Source: RGIG5612 sp963591145 (GTDB taxonomy: Bacteria > Bacillota > Clostridia > Lachnospirales > Lachnospiraceae). Taken from it: a stretch of DNA of 64,000 nucleotides. The position numbers and the translations under genes are program-made. The notes under the pieces were generated by a model that was given only the letters and a program-made list of their open reading frames with translations, made no database searches and was not told where the DNA came from. Positions within the stretch are counted from its first letter, which is position 1. The number at the start of each line of letters is the position of its first letter. The stretch lies in NCBI GenBank assembly GCA_963591145.1, contig CAVARE010000039.1, forward strand, positions 6,402 through 70,401, given 5' to 3'. Positions 31,458-40,495 of the stretch are shown here, piece by piece.

Positions 31458-33254
31458 TCAGTCTGAGCCATACTCGTATCCTGAGAGGATATTGATTATC
31501 TTCTCTGTACTATAGCAAGGGCTGAGCACATATGTTCCTTCCTTATAATCTGCAGAATAGAAAATGCATCTTATCCTATAAATCAAAGCATTATCTATAA
31601 GTCCCAGATTCAGCAAATCATTTGCCACGGATTCATTAGTTGCATCTGCAGTGATCGTATAGTTGTATTTAGAATAATCCGCCGAATTAACCGGCACATC
31701 ATATGCTATCTGCCTTGCCGCCATGAATCCTAGGACGCATATCGCGATCACGAGTACCAGCGGAATAAACCTGAGCGGGCTCTTAGCTTCCTTATAATAA
31801 TATGCTTCTGCATTTCGGGATCTTCTGCGATAATCATAATCATCATATGAGTTGCGCTGTCTTCTTACAGGCCTCTCATCATAATCATATCTGACTGGGC
31901 GGCTCTGCCTTCTGTCTCTGTCATATCTGCCCTGTTCATCATAACTATTAGTCCGACTGCTGCGTCGTGCCTCATGACGACCACGATCATAATCAGTATT
32001 TCTGTTCGGTCTTTTCTCAGTCTCTGCGTAACTGCTGCGCGCAACTTTTTCGCTAATTCTGTCCTTATCAGAATACAATTTACGCTGATTGCCATATATG
32101 CTGTCGTTTGCTTGAGTCCGTCTTGTGCTGCTGCGCTGTTCATCCTGGCTGGTTCTGTTTCTTACCTCAGATGCCTTCTCTGTCTGCATCTTTTCTGACT
32201 CTTTCGAAGGCAAAGAACCAACATTTTTCTTTTTCTTCGGTACCTCAGTTTTAGCTGATTCCTCCGTGTTTTCTGCATCTTTCGGCTTAGATATCTTAAA
32301 TACCCTCGTAAGGGACGCATCATCATCTGCAGCCGCGTTTCTTACTGCCTGAACCTCTTCAAGCGATACGATAGTCTTATCTGTAGCTGCATCACGGATC
32401 TTAGCATCTGCCATCCAGTCAGCATCCATCTGAAGCTGTGATGCTGCATTTCTTACTGTCTGAGCCTCATTCAGTGATACGATGGTCTTGTCTGTGACCG
32501 CGTCCCTGATCTTAGCATCCGCCATCCAGTCGTCATCCATCTGAAGCTGCGATGCTGCATTTCTTACTGTCTGTGCCTCATTAAGCGATACGATGGTCTT
32601 ATCTGTAACTGCATCACGGATTTTCTCATCGGCTGTCCAGTCATCATCCATTTGGAGCTTCAGGGCTGCCCGCCTTACTGTCTGAGCCTCGCTTAGGGAT
32701 ACTATCGTTTTATCTGTGACTGCATCACGGATCTTAAACTCACCGTCCCAGTCATTATCAATGTCTGCATCCTGATTTTCTGTCAGCCCCGACTGTTCAG
32801 AAACATTTTCTCCTGCTGCCTCCGGCTGTTCCTCTGAAGCCTTGTCTTCCGTAATATCTACCTGACCCTGGGCAGAATTCTGAGCATTTGCCTCTTCTGC
32901 AGCAAGATCCTTTTGATTGTCGTCCGATGAGGATGCAGCAGAAGCTCTCTTAAATGTCAATGTATTCTCTACATTTACCGTGCCTGTGCTCTCAAGGTCT
33001 GCAGGGCTGTCTGATCTTCTCTTAGGAATGACTACCCTTGTGCTTTCACTTGATATGTCGCTACTGCTCCAGCTATCATCGGCATATTCTTCAGCCCAGC
33101 TCATATCGTTTGACGCAGACTCACCAATAGCTGAGGCCGCTTCATCAAATAAATCAGCCTCAGCTGCAGAATCTGTATTCTGTTTTATATTAGATTTATT
33201 AGAGCTTCTAAGACTCTGACTCTTTCTAGATGATCGATTATTGTGTTTGCTCAT
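31458..33254 (-). CDS. MltG-like membrane protein with tandem repeats, no catalytic domain
   Basis: A 598-residue single-pass protein (start ATG 33254-33252, site AGGAAAG). Residues 1-490 are cytoplasmic, disordered and charged, with four 37-residue repeats (about 169-310) carrying KIRDAVTDKTIVSL and a later RD/RY-rich segment. A membrane helix lies at about 495-517. The last 80 residues match the LysM-like N-terminal part of the YceG/MltG domain (NYTITADATNESVANDLLNL; YKEGTYVLSP) but the chain stops before the transglycosylase core with its catalytic Glu. Position in the operon equals yrrL/mltG of Bacillus. It may regulate, rather than perform, septal glycan cleavage (inference). Confidence 0.8.
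   Translation of the reverse strand: MSKHNNRSSRKSQSLRSSNKSNIKQNTDSAAEADLFDEAASAIGESASNDMSWAEEYADDSWSSSDISSESTRVVIPKRRSDSPADLESTGTVNVENTLTFKRASAASSSDDNQKDLAAEEANAQNSAQGQVDITEDKASEEQPEAAGENVSEQSGLTENQDADIDNDWDGEFKIRDAVTDKTIVSLSEAQTVRRAALKLQMDDDWTADEKIRDAVTDKTIVSLNEAQTVRNAASQLQMDDDWMADAKIRDAVTDKTIVSLNEAQTVRNAASQLQMDADWMADAKIRDAATDKTIVSLEEVQAVRNAAADDDASLTRVFKISKPKDAENTEESAKTEVPKKKKNVGSLPSKESEKMQTEKASEVRNRTSQDEQRSSTRRTQANDSIYGNQRKLYSDKDRISEKVARSSYAETEKRPNRNTDYDRGRHEARRSSRTNSYDEQGRYDRDRRQSRPVRYDYDERPVRRQRNSYDDYDYRRRSRNAEAYYYKEAKSPLRFIPLVLVIAICVLGFMAARQIAYDVPVNSADYSKYNYTITADATNESVANDLLNLGLIDNALIYRIRCIFYSADYKEGTYVLSPCYSTEKIINILSGYEYGSD
32330..32750 (-). repeat. Four in-frame 111-bp tandem repeats
   Basis: Four copies of a 37-codon unit within the mltG-like gene. 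The conserved part of each unit reads (I)RDAVTDKTIVSLNEAQTVR; consecutive units start exactly 37 residues apart. The second and third copies are almost identical, the outer two have diverged. Copy-number change by slippage is likely between strains. Confidence 0.9.
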
Positions 33255-33296
33255 TTTCTTTCCTAACCGGTTGTGCTGTCCACGCATGCCGATCGG

Positions 33297-35174
33297 CTAT
33301 ACTTCCAATATGAAAGGAAGAACCATAGGTCCCTTTCTATCCTTGGTGCGTGTATATCTTCTCACAGAGTCGCCGATTATCATCTTGGCCTTGCCTCTGT
33401 TGTACTTATTTCTATCAAGATAATCTATCAAATTATTGTAGATTATTTTATTTATTTCTTCAAGTATTATATCCAGGTCGCCTTCATATACCCAGCCTCT
33501 GGTAAATACTTCAGGACCTGATATGATAAGGCCATTTTCCTTATCTATACATACAGATACTATGAGTACACCTCTCTCAGACAGATCCTTTCTATCCTCT
33601 ATGATAGTTCTTCCGACATCAGCAACACCTGAATTATCTACATAGATTCCGCCGGCCTGAACATGATCTATTATCTTGGCCGATTTCTGTGACAGCTCGA
33701 TCACATCACCATTTTCAGCCATGATTACATTCTTGCTGTTATATCCCATATCCAGTGCCAGTTCCCTGTTAGCACTTCTATGTCTGTATTCTCCATGCGC
33801 CGGTATTACATATTTCGGCTTCAGCAGCGAGTACATCAGCTTAATTTCTTCCTGGCATGCATGTCCCGATACATGGGTCTGCTGGAATACAACCTTGGCA
33901 CCCATCTGCGCCAGCTCATTCATAACATTTGATACAGCCTTCTCATTGCCTGGAATCGGTGAAGATGAGAATATGATGACATCATCCTGTTTAATCTCAA
34001 TCTTCTTATGATTCTTATATGCCATACGCGAGAGCGCCGCCATCGGCTCGCCCTGGCTGCCTGTTGTAATAATCGTAAGCTTGCTGTCAGGATAATTTTT
34101 CATCTCATCAACCGAGATGATCGTATTTCCCGGCACGGTTATATATCCCAGCTCCTGCGCAGTCTCAATGACATTGATCATGGACCGGCCTTCCAGTACG
34201 ACTTTTCTCTTATATTTGTAAGCCGTATTTATAACCTGCTGTACCCTGTCTACGTTAGATGCAAATGTTGCAACTATAATTCTGTTTTTGGCATGTTCTG
34301 CAAATAATAAATTAAATGTCTCGCCAACTGTCTTCTCCGACATGGTATATCCAGGACGTATCGCATTAGTCGAATCGCACATTACAGCCAGTACACCCTT
34401 TTTGCCCAGTTCAGCCAGTCTCCACAGATCAATGGCATCGCCGTATACTGGCGTATAATCCACCTTGAAGTCGCCTGTATGAACCAGTACGCCGGCAGGG
34501 CATGTTATTGCCAGAGCTGCCGCGTCAGATATACTATGATTTGTTCTGATAAATTCAATATTGAACGCCCCTGCCTTCAGCTTCTCGCCATAGTCAACAA
34601 CCTTCAATTTGACCACATTTTCCATGCGATGCTCTTCCAGTTTCTTCTGTATGAGCGCAATTGAGAGCTTTGTTCCGTATATAGGTGCCTGTATGTCTCT
34701 GAGAACATATGGAATCGCACCGATATGATCCTCATGTCCATGTGTAATATAGAATGCCTTGACTTTCTCCTTGTTCTGTTTCAGATATGAAACATCCGGA
34801 ATGATCAGATCTATTCCGAGCAATGTATCATCGGCAAATTCCATGCCGCAATCCACAACAATAATAGAATCTTCGTATTCTATTGCTGTCATATTCATTC
34901 CGACTGCTTCCATGCCGCCTAATGGGATGATCTTTAATTTATTTGATCTGCTGTCTTTTTTGACCTTCGCACGGTCTGAATTATTTCTTGACCCATTAGC
35001 CTTAGTATTCTGCGGCATAACCTTTTCTGTCTTTTTCGCAGAAGTCTGGCTGTCCGGCATATTTTTATATTTTTTTCTCTTAGTCTGTGTCTGTCCATTA
35101 GAAGTCGACTTCTGATTTTTTTCCTGAAGCGGCTTCTGATTATTCGGAGCATTCCTATAATTGTTTTCCGTCAT
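33297..35174 (-). CDS. rnj: Ribonuclease J
   Basis: A 625-residue metallo-beta-lactamase/beta-CASP ribonuclease. The zinc motif THGHEDHIGA holds H145, H147, D149 and H150; the beta-CASP features VATFASNVDRV and VIPAHGEYRH are present. It acts as a 5'-3' exonuclease and endonuclease in mRNA turnover. An N-terminal extension of about 78 Asn/Lys/Gln-rich residues precedes the enzyme domain, which normally begins KIIPLGGMEAVG near residue 1-10. The ribosome binding site AGGAGG is perfect. It follows DUF1292 with a 311-bp gap containing a terminator, so it likely has its own promoter. Confidence 0.93.
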   Translation of the reverse strand: MTENNYRNAPNNQKPLQEKNQKSTSNGQTQTKRKKYKNMPDSQTSAKKTEKVMPQNTKANGSRNNSDRAKVKKDSRSNKLKIIPLGGMEAVGMNMTAIEYEDSIIVVDCGMEFADDTLLGIDLIIPDVSYLKQNKEKVKAFYITHGHEDHIGAIPYVLRDIQAPIYGTKLSIALIQKKLEEHRMENVVKLKVVDYGEKLKAGAFNIEFIRTNHSISDAAALAITCPAGVLVHTGDFKVDYTPVYGDAIDLWRLAELGKKGVLAVMCDSTNAIRPGYTMSEKTVGETFNLLFAEHAKNRIIVATFASNVDRVQQVINTAYKYKRKVVLEGRSMINVIETAQELGYITVPGNTIISVDEMKNYPDSKLTIITTGSQGEPMAALSRMAYKNHKKIEIKQDDVIIFSSSPIPGNEKAVSNVMNELAQMGAKVVFQQTHVSGHACQEEIKLMYSLLKPKYVIPAHGEYRHRSANRELALDMGYNSKNVIMAENGDVIELSQKSAKIIDHVQAGGIYVDNSGVADVGRTIIEDRKDLSERGVLIVSVCIDKENGLIISGPEVFTRGWVYEGDLDIILEEINKIIYNNLIDYLDRNKYNRGKAKMIIGDSVRRYTRTKDRKGPMVLPFILEV

Positions 35175-35485
35175 ATTCCTCCTAGTTTTTTATGATGCCG
35201 AAATAAATGTTCCAGGAATCCATTTGCCTCTGTAATTAATAGAAGTCCTACTTAATAAGTTCTTCCATTTATCTTGATATTCTGGTAAAGACTCCATGCA
35301 TTCTCACATTTTTTGTAAGAAAAATAAATCACACCACAATGAGCACGTCCCATTTACATGAACGTGCGTTTATCTGTTACTATATATTGTACGACCCTGT
35401 TCGCCGGTGCCGTACCAAAATCAGCTGTCGTGAAATACAGCTGATTCTTGAAATCTTATTTGTAAATATTATCATTCTGACGAGA
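35175..35485. other. Gap upstream of the RNase J gene
   Basis: 311 bp without a coding frame of substance. It holds the DUF1292 terminator (35419-35446), an inverted repeat GCACGT-N14-ACGTGC (about 35341-35367) and a T/A-rich leader. RNase J genes are often autoregulated through a long leader, which this would allow. No confident -35/-10 pair was chosen. Confidence 0.4.
35419..35446 (-). terminator. Terminator after the DUF1292 gene
   Basis: AATCAGCTGT / ACAGCTGATT perfect 10-bp arms on minus followed by TTGG; the AT end of the stem and TTTT overlap gives a short U tract. It lies 40 bp past the DUF1292 stop. Confidence 0.7.
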
Positions 35486-35755
35486 TCATTCTACGTCGAT
35501 ATCATCTAAAAGCTCTGCAAATACCTTAGCCAGAGCATCTAATTCTCTGTCGTCGTCTACAAATTCATAGATGGCTTCCTCGTCTTCCGGTTTTGAGACA
35601 TCCTTAAGAATATATGCATCTGCATCCCCTTCACCAGCAGGCTCTTCTGTCACCATGATATAACTGACATCTCCCAGCTTGGTTTCCTCTACGATGTAAT
35701 ACACATCTTCATTTCCATCTTCGTCTTTAAAAATAATCTTTCCGTTATCTTCCAT
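35486..35755 (-). CDS. DUF1292 family protein
   Basis: An 89-residue, very acidic protein of the YrzB/DUF1292 family (IIFKDEDGNEDVYYIVEE start; AYIL then EDEEAIYEFVDDDRELDAL). Function unknown, but the gene is conserved between ruvX and the mltG region in Firmicutes, as here. The start is ATG 35755-35753, with AAAGAGA about 10 nt upstream; a TTG three codons earlier is possible. A family A repeat separates it from ruvX. Confidence 0.87.
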   Translation of the reverse strand: MEDNGKIIFKDEDGNEDVYYIVEETKLGDVSYIMVTEEPAGEGDADAYILKDVSKPEDEEAIYEFVDDDRELDALAKVFAELLDDIDVE

Positions 35756-35789
35756 CTCGATCAATCTCTTTATCTATTCGTGCAAATTC

Positions 35790-35860
35790 GTAACTATTCA
35801 GCCACATTACGGAAAACCTGCCGTTGGCAGCTCTCCTTCATGCTCAGATATTGCAAAACC
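35790..35860 (+). repeat. Dispersed intergenic repeat, family A (long form)
   Basis: GTAACTATTCAGCCACATTA, then CCTGCCGTTGGCAGCTCTCC and TTCATGCTCAGATATTGCAAAA. Same orientation and architecture as 23081-23150, with both small palindromes kept in part. Confidence 0.8.
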
Positions 35861-35886
35861 ACTGCTACGCAGCGTTCCCGCGTCAT

Positions 35887-36306
35887 TCATTTATTGCTGT
35901 GCATATAATCCTCTAGAATAAATGCAGCAGCAATCTTATCTATATATTGCTTTCTCTCTGAATGAGGCACCCTCATTTCATCGAGTATCCCGTCTGCTTC
36001 AACAGTAGTAAGCCTCTCATCCTGCATGGTGACGGGAAGCTGAAGCCTTTTTTCAAGTTTCTCTTTAAATTCCAGAGATTTAAGTGCCCGATCGCCGACT
36101 GAACCATCCATATTAACAGGAAGTCCCAGCACAATGCTGTCCACCTGATATTCTGAGACAATTGCCTCTAATCTGGCCAGTGTCCGGCGGAGCTTATTTT
36201 CTGATTCTCTCGTGATAGTCTCAAGCGGCTGCGCGGTTATCCCCAGAGGATCCGTTAATGCCACGCCCACCGTCTTAGATCCATAATCCAGACCCATTAT
36301 TCTCAT
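35887..36306 (-). CDS. ruvX: RuvX/YqgF family putative pre-16S rRNA nuclease
   Basis: A 139-residue RNase H-fold protein. MRIMGLDYGSKTVGVAL with catalytic D7, VLGLPVNMDGSVG and DERLTTVEAD are the family motifs. Members process the 5' end of 16S rRNA and were earlier proposed as Holliday junction resolvases. It begins 8 bp after ireB, the conserved order in Firmicutes. Confidence 0.94.
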   Translation of the reverse strand: MRIMGLDYGSKTVGVALTDPLGITAQPLETITRESENKLRRTLARLEAIVSEYQVDSIVLGLPVNMDGSVGDRALKSLEFKEKLEKRLQLPVTMQDERLTTVEADGILDEMRVPHSERKQYIDKIAAAFILEDYMHSNK

Positions 36307-36314
36307 ATGAGCCC

Positions 36315-36584
36315 CTATTTCTTTAGTTTGTTCTCTATATAGAACCTAACCGTTTCCTCAATGAGCTCATCTCTTTCAACCTTGACAATAAGACCACGCG
36401 CATTGTTATGGCTCGTAATATATGTAGGATCGCCAGACATAATATAGCCTACGATCTGATTAACAGGATCGTAGCCTTTCTCAGCCAATGCTGCATATAC
36501 GCGCTCTATGATCTCTTCAGTAGAAAGAACTTCTTCCTTTGGCATATTATAATGTTGTGTTAAATGAATATCGTAATTGCTCAT
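36315..36584 (-). CDS. ireB: IreB family regulatory phosphoprotein
   Basis: An 89-residue protein of the IreB/UPF0297 family (RVYAALAEKGYDPVNQIVGY and DPTYITSHNNARGLIVKVER). In Enterococcus, IreB is phosphorylated by the PASTA kinase IreK and tunes cell-wall stress resistance. The Thr-rich N-terminus (LTQHYN...LSTEEI) holds the probable phosphorylation sites. The Ser/Thr kinase found elsewhere in this window lacks PASTA domains, so it is not evidently the partner. Confidence 0.93.
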   Translation of the reverse strand: MSNYDIHLTQHYNMPKEEVLSTEEIIERVYAALAEKGYDPVNQIVGYIMSGDPTYITSHNNARGLIVKVERDELIEETVRFYIENKLKK

Positions 36585-36626
36585 GGTCTGATTCTACCCT
36601 AATTTACTGGTGCTTTCAAGTCATAC

Positions 36627-36672
36627 ATAAGCAAAATGGTGCACTAAAAGTCATGCATATCATTTTGCTTAT
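36627..36672 (-). other. Hairpin after mtaB
   Basis: Twelve-base arms ATAAGCAAAATG / CATTTTGCTTAT (36672-36661 and 36638-36627 on minus) enclose 22 nt. No U run follows, so it may be a transcript-end structure rather than an intrinsic terminator. Confidence 0.5.
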
Positions 36673-36678
36673 AAGGCC

Positions 36679-38085
36679 TCATCTGCAGTACAGTATATCA
36701 TCTGCAAATTCTGTTGGTACGACTGTAAGCATCTGGTTTACCATCTGGTTAAGTGGCTCACCATTTCTTCCATATATATCCACATCGGCCAGGATTCTGA
36801 CATACTCAGGCGTATATCCCGCAAAATAGGCTCTGCCGGTTGCGGAATCCTCTATTATTTCCTCTACCAGGATCTCACATTTGCAGCCTATCAGGCGGCT
36901 TTCATATTCTTTTCTTAATTCCTCGCCGACTGCAATCAGTTCCCTGGCTCTCGCTTCCTTAACTGCCTTAGGTAACTGGTCTGGGAGCTGGTCGGCTCTG
37001 GTTTTCTTTCGTCTCGAATATGGAAATACATGCATCCTTGAAAATGCTATTTTCTTCACATATTCTACTGTCTGGGCAAATTCTTCGTCAGTTTCACCTG
37101 GAAATCCCGTGATTACATCTGTGGTTATTCCTGCAGCAGGAAAATATCTTCTTATCGTCTCGACGCAGCCGACAAATTCCTCTGTCGTATAATGTCTGTT
37201 CATGCGCTTAAGTACGCTGTCGCAGCCGCTCTGAAGAGACAGGTGAAACTGAGGGCAGAACTGCTTAATGCTGCTGAGCTTTTCTATCATCTCTTCAGAT
37301 GCAATACCTGCTTCAAGTGAGCCCAATCTAATTCGCCTAATGCCGGGGATTTCTGATATTTTCTTCATTAAGATATACATCGCAGGTTCGTCTGACGTCT
37401 TTAATCCAATTGCATCTTCATCAGCTTCATGAATCTCGAAGCTGCTTATGTCAATTCCCGTAAGGACTATCTCCTGATAGCCCGCTGCAGCCAGCGTCTT
37501 AACTTCATCAATAATCTCTGACAGATAACGGCTTCTGCTTCTTCCTCTCAGGAACGGGATCAAGCAGTATGAACAGAATCTGTTGCAGCCATCCTGAATC
37601 TTAACATAAGCCCTGACGTGACTTCCCTGGCTCGTAATGTTTTGATTCTCATAAGTTGTGCAGTGCGTAAGGTCATCTACCAATATGCCGCTTTCATCAG
37701 TGCTGAAATCACTAGCATTTTGGGAAGCGCCAGACTGACTTTTCTCTTTTATCTTATTACTAACTATAGAGATTATCTTACTTTTCTCGCTATTTCCTAC
37801 AACTATATCCGCCAGGCCATCCTCTACTATCTTCTGTGCTGCTTCCTGTGCATAACAGCCTGTCATAACTATGAGCGCGTCAGGATTATTCTTCTTGCAG
37901 CGGCCTGTCATTTGCCGGGACTTTCTCGCAGCCTCATGGGTGACAGCACATGTATTTACCACATATACATCACATTCTTCCGCAAAATCTGCGATCTCAT
38001 ATCCTGCCGCCTCGAACTGTTCCTGAATAGCCTGGGTTTCATATGCATTTGTCTTACATCCTAATGTATGAAACGCTGCTCTCAT
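36679..38085 (-). CDS. mtaB: tRNA t6A37 methylthiotransferase MtaB
   Basis: A 468-residue radical SAM methylthiotransferase. The UPF0004 domain supplies C10, C46 and C77 for one 4Fe-4S cluster; the radical SAM motif CNRFCSYC gives C167, C171 and C174; a TRAM-like C-terminus follows. The short GCKTN start and overall length fit MtaB (ms2t6A in tRNA-Lys) rather than MiaB or RimO. A linker of about 40 polar residues (110-150) is longer than usual. It overlaps thiI by 4 bp. Confidence 0.92.
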   Translation of the reverse strand: MRAAFHTLGCKTNAYETQAIQEQFEAAGYEIADFAEECDVYVVNTCAVTHEAARKSRQMTGRCKKNNPDALIVMTGCYAQEAAQKIVEDGLADIVVGNSEKSKIISIVSNKIKEKSQSGASQNASDFSTDESGILVDDLTHCTTYENQNITSQGSHVRAYVKIQDGCNRFCSYCLIPFLRGRSRSRYLSEIIDEVKTLAAAGYQEIVLTGIDISSFEIHEADEDAIGLKTSDEPAMYILMKKISEIPGIRRIRLGSLEAGIASEEMIEKLSSIKQFCPQFHLSLQSGCDSVLKRMNRHYTTEEFVGCVETIRRYFPAAGITTDVITGFPGETDEEFAQTVEYVKKIAFSRMHVFPYSRRKKTRADQLPDQLPKAVKEARARELIAVGEELRKEYESRLIGCKCEILVEEIIEDSATGRAYFAGYTPEYVRILADVDIYGRNGEPLNQMVNQMLTVVPTEFADDILYCR

Positions 38086-39269
38086 ATCTGTATAGTCTCC
38101 ACGGTATCTAATGCCTTCTGATATAATTCCTCGATCACGCCCTCCAGCAGCTTCTCCGACTTCTGAATCTTCTCCAGCTTCGGTTTGGTTACAGGATGCT
38201 TGGCAACAAATATTGTGCAGCAGTCTTCATAAGGCAGAATCGAGGTTTCATATGTTCCGATCTTTTCTGAAATTGCTACTATATCCATCTTATCAAATGC
38301 GCATAACGGCCTGTAGACCGGGATATTGCATACTTCATTTGTTACGAGCATGCTCTGCATGGTCTGGCTGGCAACCTGTCCGATACTTTCACCCGTAACA
38401 AGGCCGATGGCGCCATTTTTCACAGCCAGCTCCTGGGCGATCTTCATCATGTATCTGCGCATGATTATCGTAAGCTCCTCGTGAGGACAGACTTCATATA
38501 TCTTCATCTGAATATCCGTGAAGTTTACGATATGAAGATTAATAGGGCCTGAGTACCTAGACACGATTCGAGCCAGATCTACGACCTTCTGCTTAGCTCT
38601 CTCCGATGTATATGGAGGCGCATGAAAATATACAGCATCAAGATTGACGCCTCGCTTTGATACCAGGTAGCCTGCTACAGGGCTGTCGATTCCGCCTGAC
38701 AACAGCAACATCGCCTTGCCTGACGAACCTACAGGCATGCCTCCGAGGCCTTCTATTTCAACCGAATATATGTTGATATCGTGCTGTCTGATCTCCACTG
38801 TCAGCATGATATCAGGATTATGGACATCAACACTCAGCTGTTCAAATTCGTCTAAAAGCACCTCGCCCAGGAGCATATTGGCATCCATGGAAGCCACCGG
38901 GTAGCTCTTGTCGATTCTTCTGCAATTAGCCTTGAATGTATAATGCTTGTCCTCGCCATCCGAGAAATATGTATTTCTCATGTATTCGATGACTTTTCCC
39001 TTCAATTCTTCGAAGCTCACCGGGTCGAACTGTGTCACCGGGCAGATCCATGCAATTCCGAATACCTTCTTAAGTGCTTCGATTGCCTCATCATAATCCG
39101 CCTCATCGTACATAACATATATTCTTCCCTGAGCCTTACGTACAGAAAACGGATTATCCAGAACCTTCAGTGCACTCTTAATATTTTTAACGAGCATATC
39201 CTCGAAAATATATCTGTTCTTACCCTTTACACCTATCTCTGAGTATTTTATCAATAACATACTGTTCAC
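38082..39269 (-). CDS. thiI: tRNA 4-thiouridine synthase ThiI (without rhodanese domain)
   Basis: A 395-residue protein with ferredoxin-like and THUMP domains (residues 1-165) and a PP-loop ATPase domain (MLLLSGGIDSPVAGYL near 180-195). It makes 4-thiouridine at tRNA position 8 and may serve thiamine synthesis. The C-terminal rhodanese domain of the E. coli enzyme is absent, as in most Firmicutes, where sulfur comes from a dedicated cysteine desulfurase; that gene is directly upstream. The start is placed at GTG 39269-39267 (VNSMLLIKYSE), which has AGGAG 7 nt upstream. Confidence 0.93.
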   Translation of the reverse strand: MNSMLLIKYSEIGVKGKNRYIFEDMLVKNIKSALKVLDNPFSVRKAQGRIYVMYDEADYDEAIEALKKVFGIAWICPVTQFDPVSFEELKGKVIEYMRNTYFSDGEDKHYTFKANCRRIDKSYPVASMDANMLLGEVLLDEFEQLSVDVHNPDIMLTVEIRQHDINIYSVEIEGLGGMPVGSSGKAMLLLSGGIDSPVAGYLVSKRGVNLDAVYFHAPPYTSERAKQKVVDLARIVSRYSGPINLHIVNFTDIQMKIYEVCPHEELTIIMRRYMMKIAQELAVKNGAIGLVTGESIGQVASQTMQSMLVTNEVCNIPVYRPLCAFDKMDIVAISEKIGTYETSILPYEDCCTIFVAKHPVTKPKLEKIQKSEKLLEGVIEELYQKALDTVETIQI

Positions 39270-39282
39270 AGACAGTCTCCTT

Positions 39283-40494
39283 TCAATGTGACACAAACCT
39301 CTTAAGCATATTGTAAGTGTCCTTTATCTGTTCTATCGCATAATCAACTTCTTCTATCGTATTGTATCTGCAGAAGCTAAATCTCAGTGTGCAGTCAGCC
39401 TCCCTGGCATTAAGTCCGATGGCCTGCAGCGTTCCGGACAGTCCAGGCCTATTCGATGAACAGGCAGAACCCGATGACACATATATTCCCCTTTCTTCCA
39501 GTGCATGGAGCATGACCTCACTTTTAACAGGGAAGAAGGTTGCGCTTACAATATGCGGCGCACTCTGATCTCCTTTTTTACTGTTGATCTTAATGTAGTA
39601 TTTTCCCGCTGAACCAGGTTCGTTTTTTATCTGCTCAGCAAATTCATTTAAGCCATCCGTAAGTCTGTCCTTCAACTCGGTCATATGGCTTACATTTTCT
39701 GCGAGATTTTTGTATGCATTTTCTGCCGCCCGCGTCATACCTGCGACTCCTGGCACATTATCAGTTCCGCTTCTCATGCCCTTCTGCTGGCCGCCGCCCA
39801 GTATAAGCGGCGTCACTCTGGTCTTTTCATTCTTATATAGGAATCCAGCTCCCTTAGGACCATGAAACTTATGGGACGATACGCTTAGGAGGTCTATATT
39901 CATCTTCTTCGGGTAGATATTATATTTGCCAAATGCCTGGATAGCATCAACGTGATATATGCATCTCGGATTAGCTTCCTTTATAAGCCGCCCGATAGCC
40001 GCCACATCCTGCACTGCTCCTATCTCGTTATTTACGAACATGGTGGAAATTATGATCGTATCAGGCCTGATCGCATTTCTTAGATCTTCCAATGATATAT
40101 GACCGTCATGATCAACGGGAAGATATGTTACCTCGAACTTGCCACCATCAGCAAATGTATAATTTTCCAGATATTTAAGTGGTTCTAAAACCGATGAATG
40201 CTCAAAGCATGTAGAGATTATATGCCGTCCCTGCCGCTGGTAAGACATCGCCGCGCCGATGAGCGCGAGATTATTGGACTCCGTACCGCCGGATGTAAAT
40301 ATAATTTCCTTTTCTGACACCTTGAGAATCCTGGCTATCTTCTCCCTGGAATCCTTCAAAATGCGTTCGGATTCCATGCCCTTCATATGCTTAGATGAGG
40401 GATTGCCGAAGTCCTGCCTCATGACCTGACTTATTACATCAACTACATCATCGTCTACTCTTGTTGTTGCTGAATTGTCAAAATATACTTCCAT
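39283..40494 (-). CDS. Cysteine desulfurase (NifS/IscS family, ThiI partner)
   Basis: A 403-residue PLP enzyme. H99 stacks on PLP, K209 in SSHKFHGPKG forms the Schiff base, and C345 in SSGSACSSNRPG is the persulfide carrier. It removes sulfur from cysteine. Its position 13 bp before thiI is like nifZ-thiI of Bacillus, so tRNA thiolation is its likely main client. It begins 1 bp after the prmA stop, so its translation is probably coupled. Confidence 0.93.
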   Translation of the reverse strand: MEVYFDNSATTRVDDDVVDVISQVMRQDFGNPSSKHMKGMESERILKDSREKIARILKVSEKEIIFTSGGTESNNLALIGAAMSYQRQGRHIISTCFEHSSVLEPLKYLENYTFADGGKFEVTYLPVDHDGHISLEDLRNAIRPDTIIISTMFVNNEIGAVQDVAAIGRLIKEANPRCIYHVDAIQAFGKYNIYPKKMNIDLLSVSSHKFHGPKGAGFLYKNEKTRVTPLILGGGQQKGMRSGTDNVPGVAGMTRAAENAYKNLAENVSHMTELKDRLTDGLNEFAEQIKNEPGSAGKYYIKINSKKGDQSAPHIVSATFFPVKSEVMLHALEERGIYVSSGSACSSNRPGLSGTLQAIGLNAREADCTLRFSFCRYNTIEEVDYAIEQIKDTYNMLKRFVSH

Positions 40495-40495
40495 C

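Noticed and set aside
31458..31640. Frameshift truncating MltG
   Set aside because: The reading frame ends cleanly with a hairpin 25 bp later and no continuation of the YceG domain is readable in other frames of the 74-bp gap, so a genuine short form is preferred; a sequencing check would still be worthwhile.
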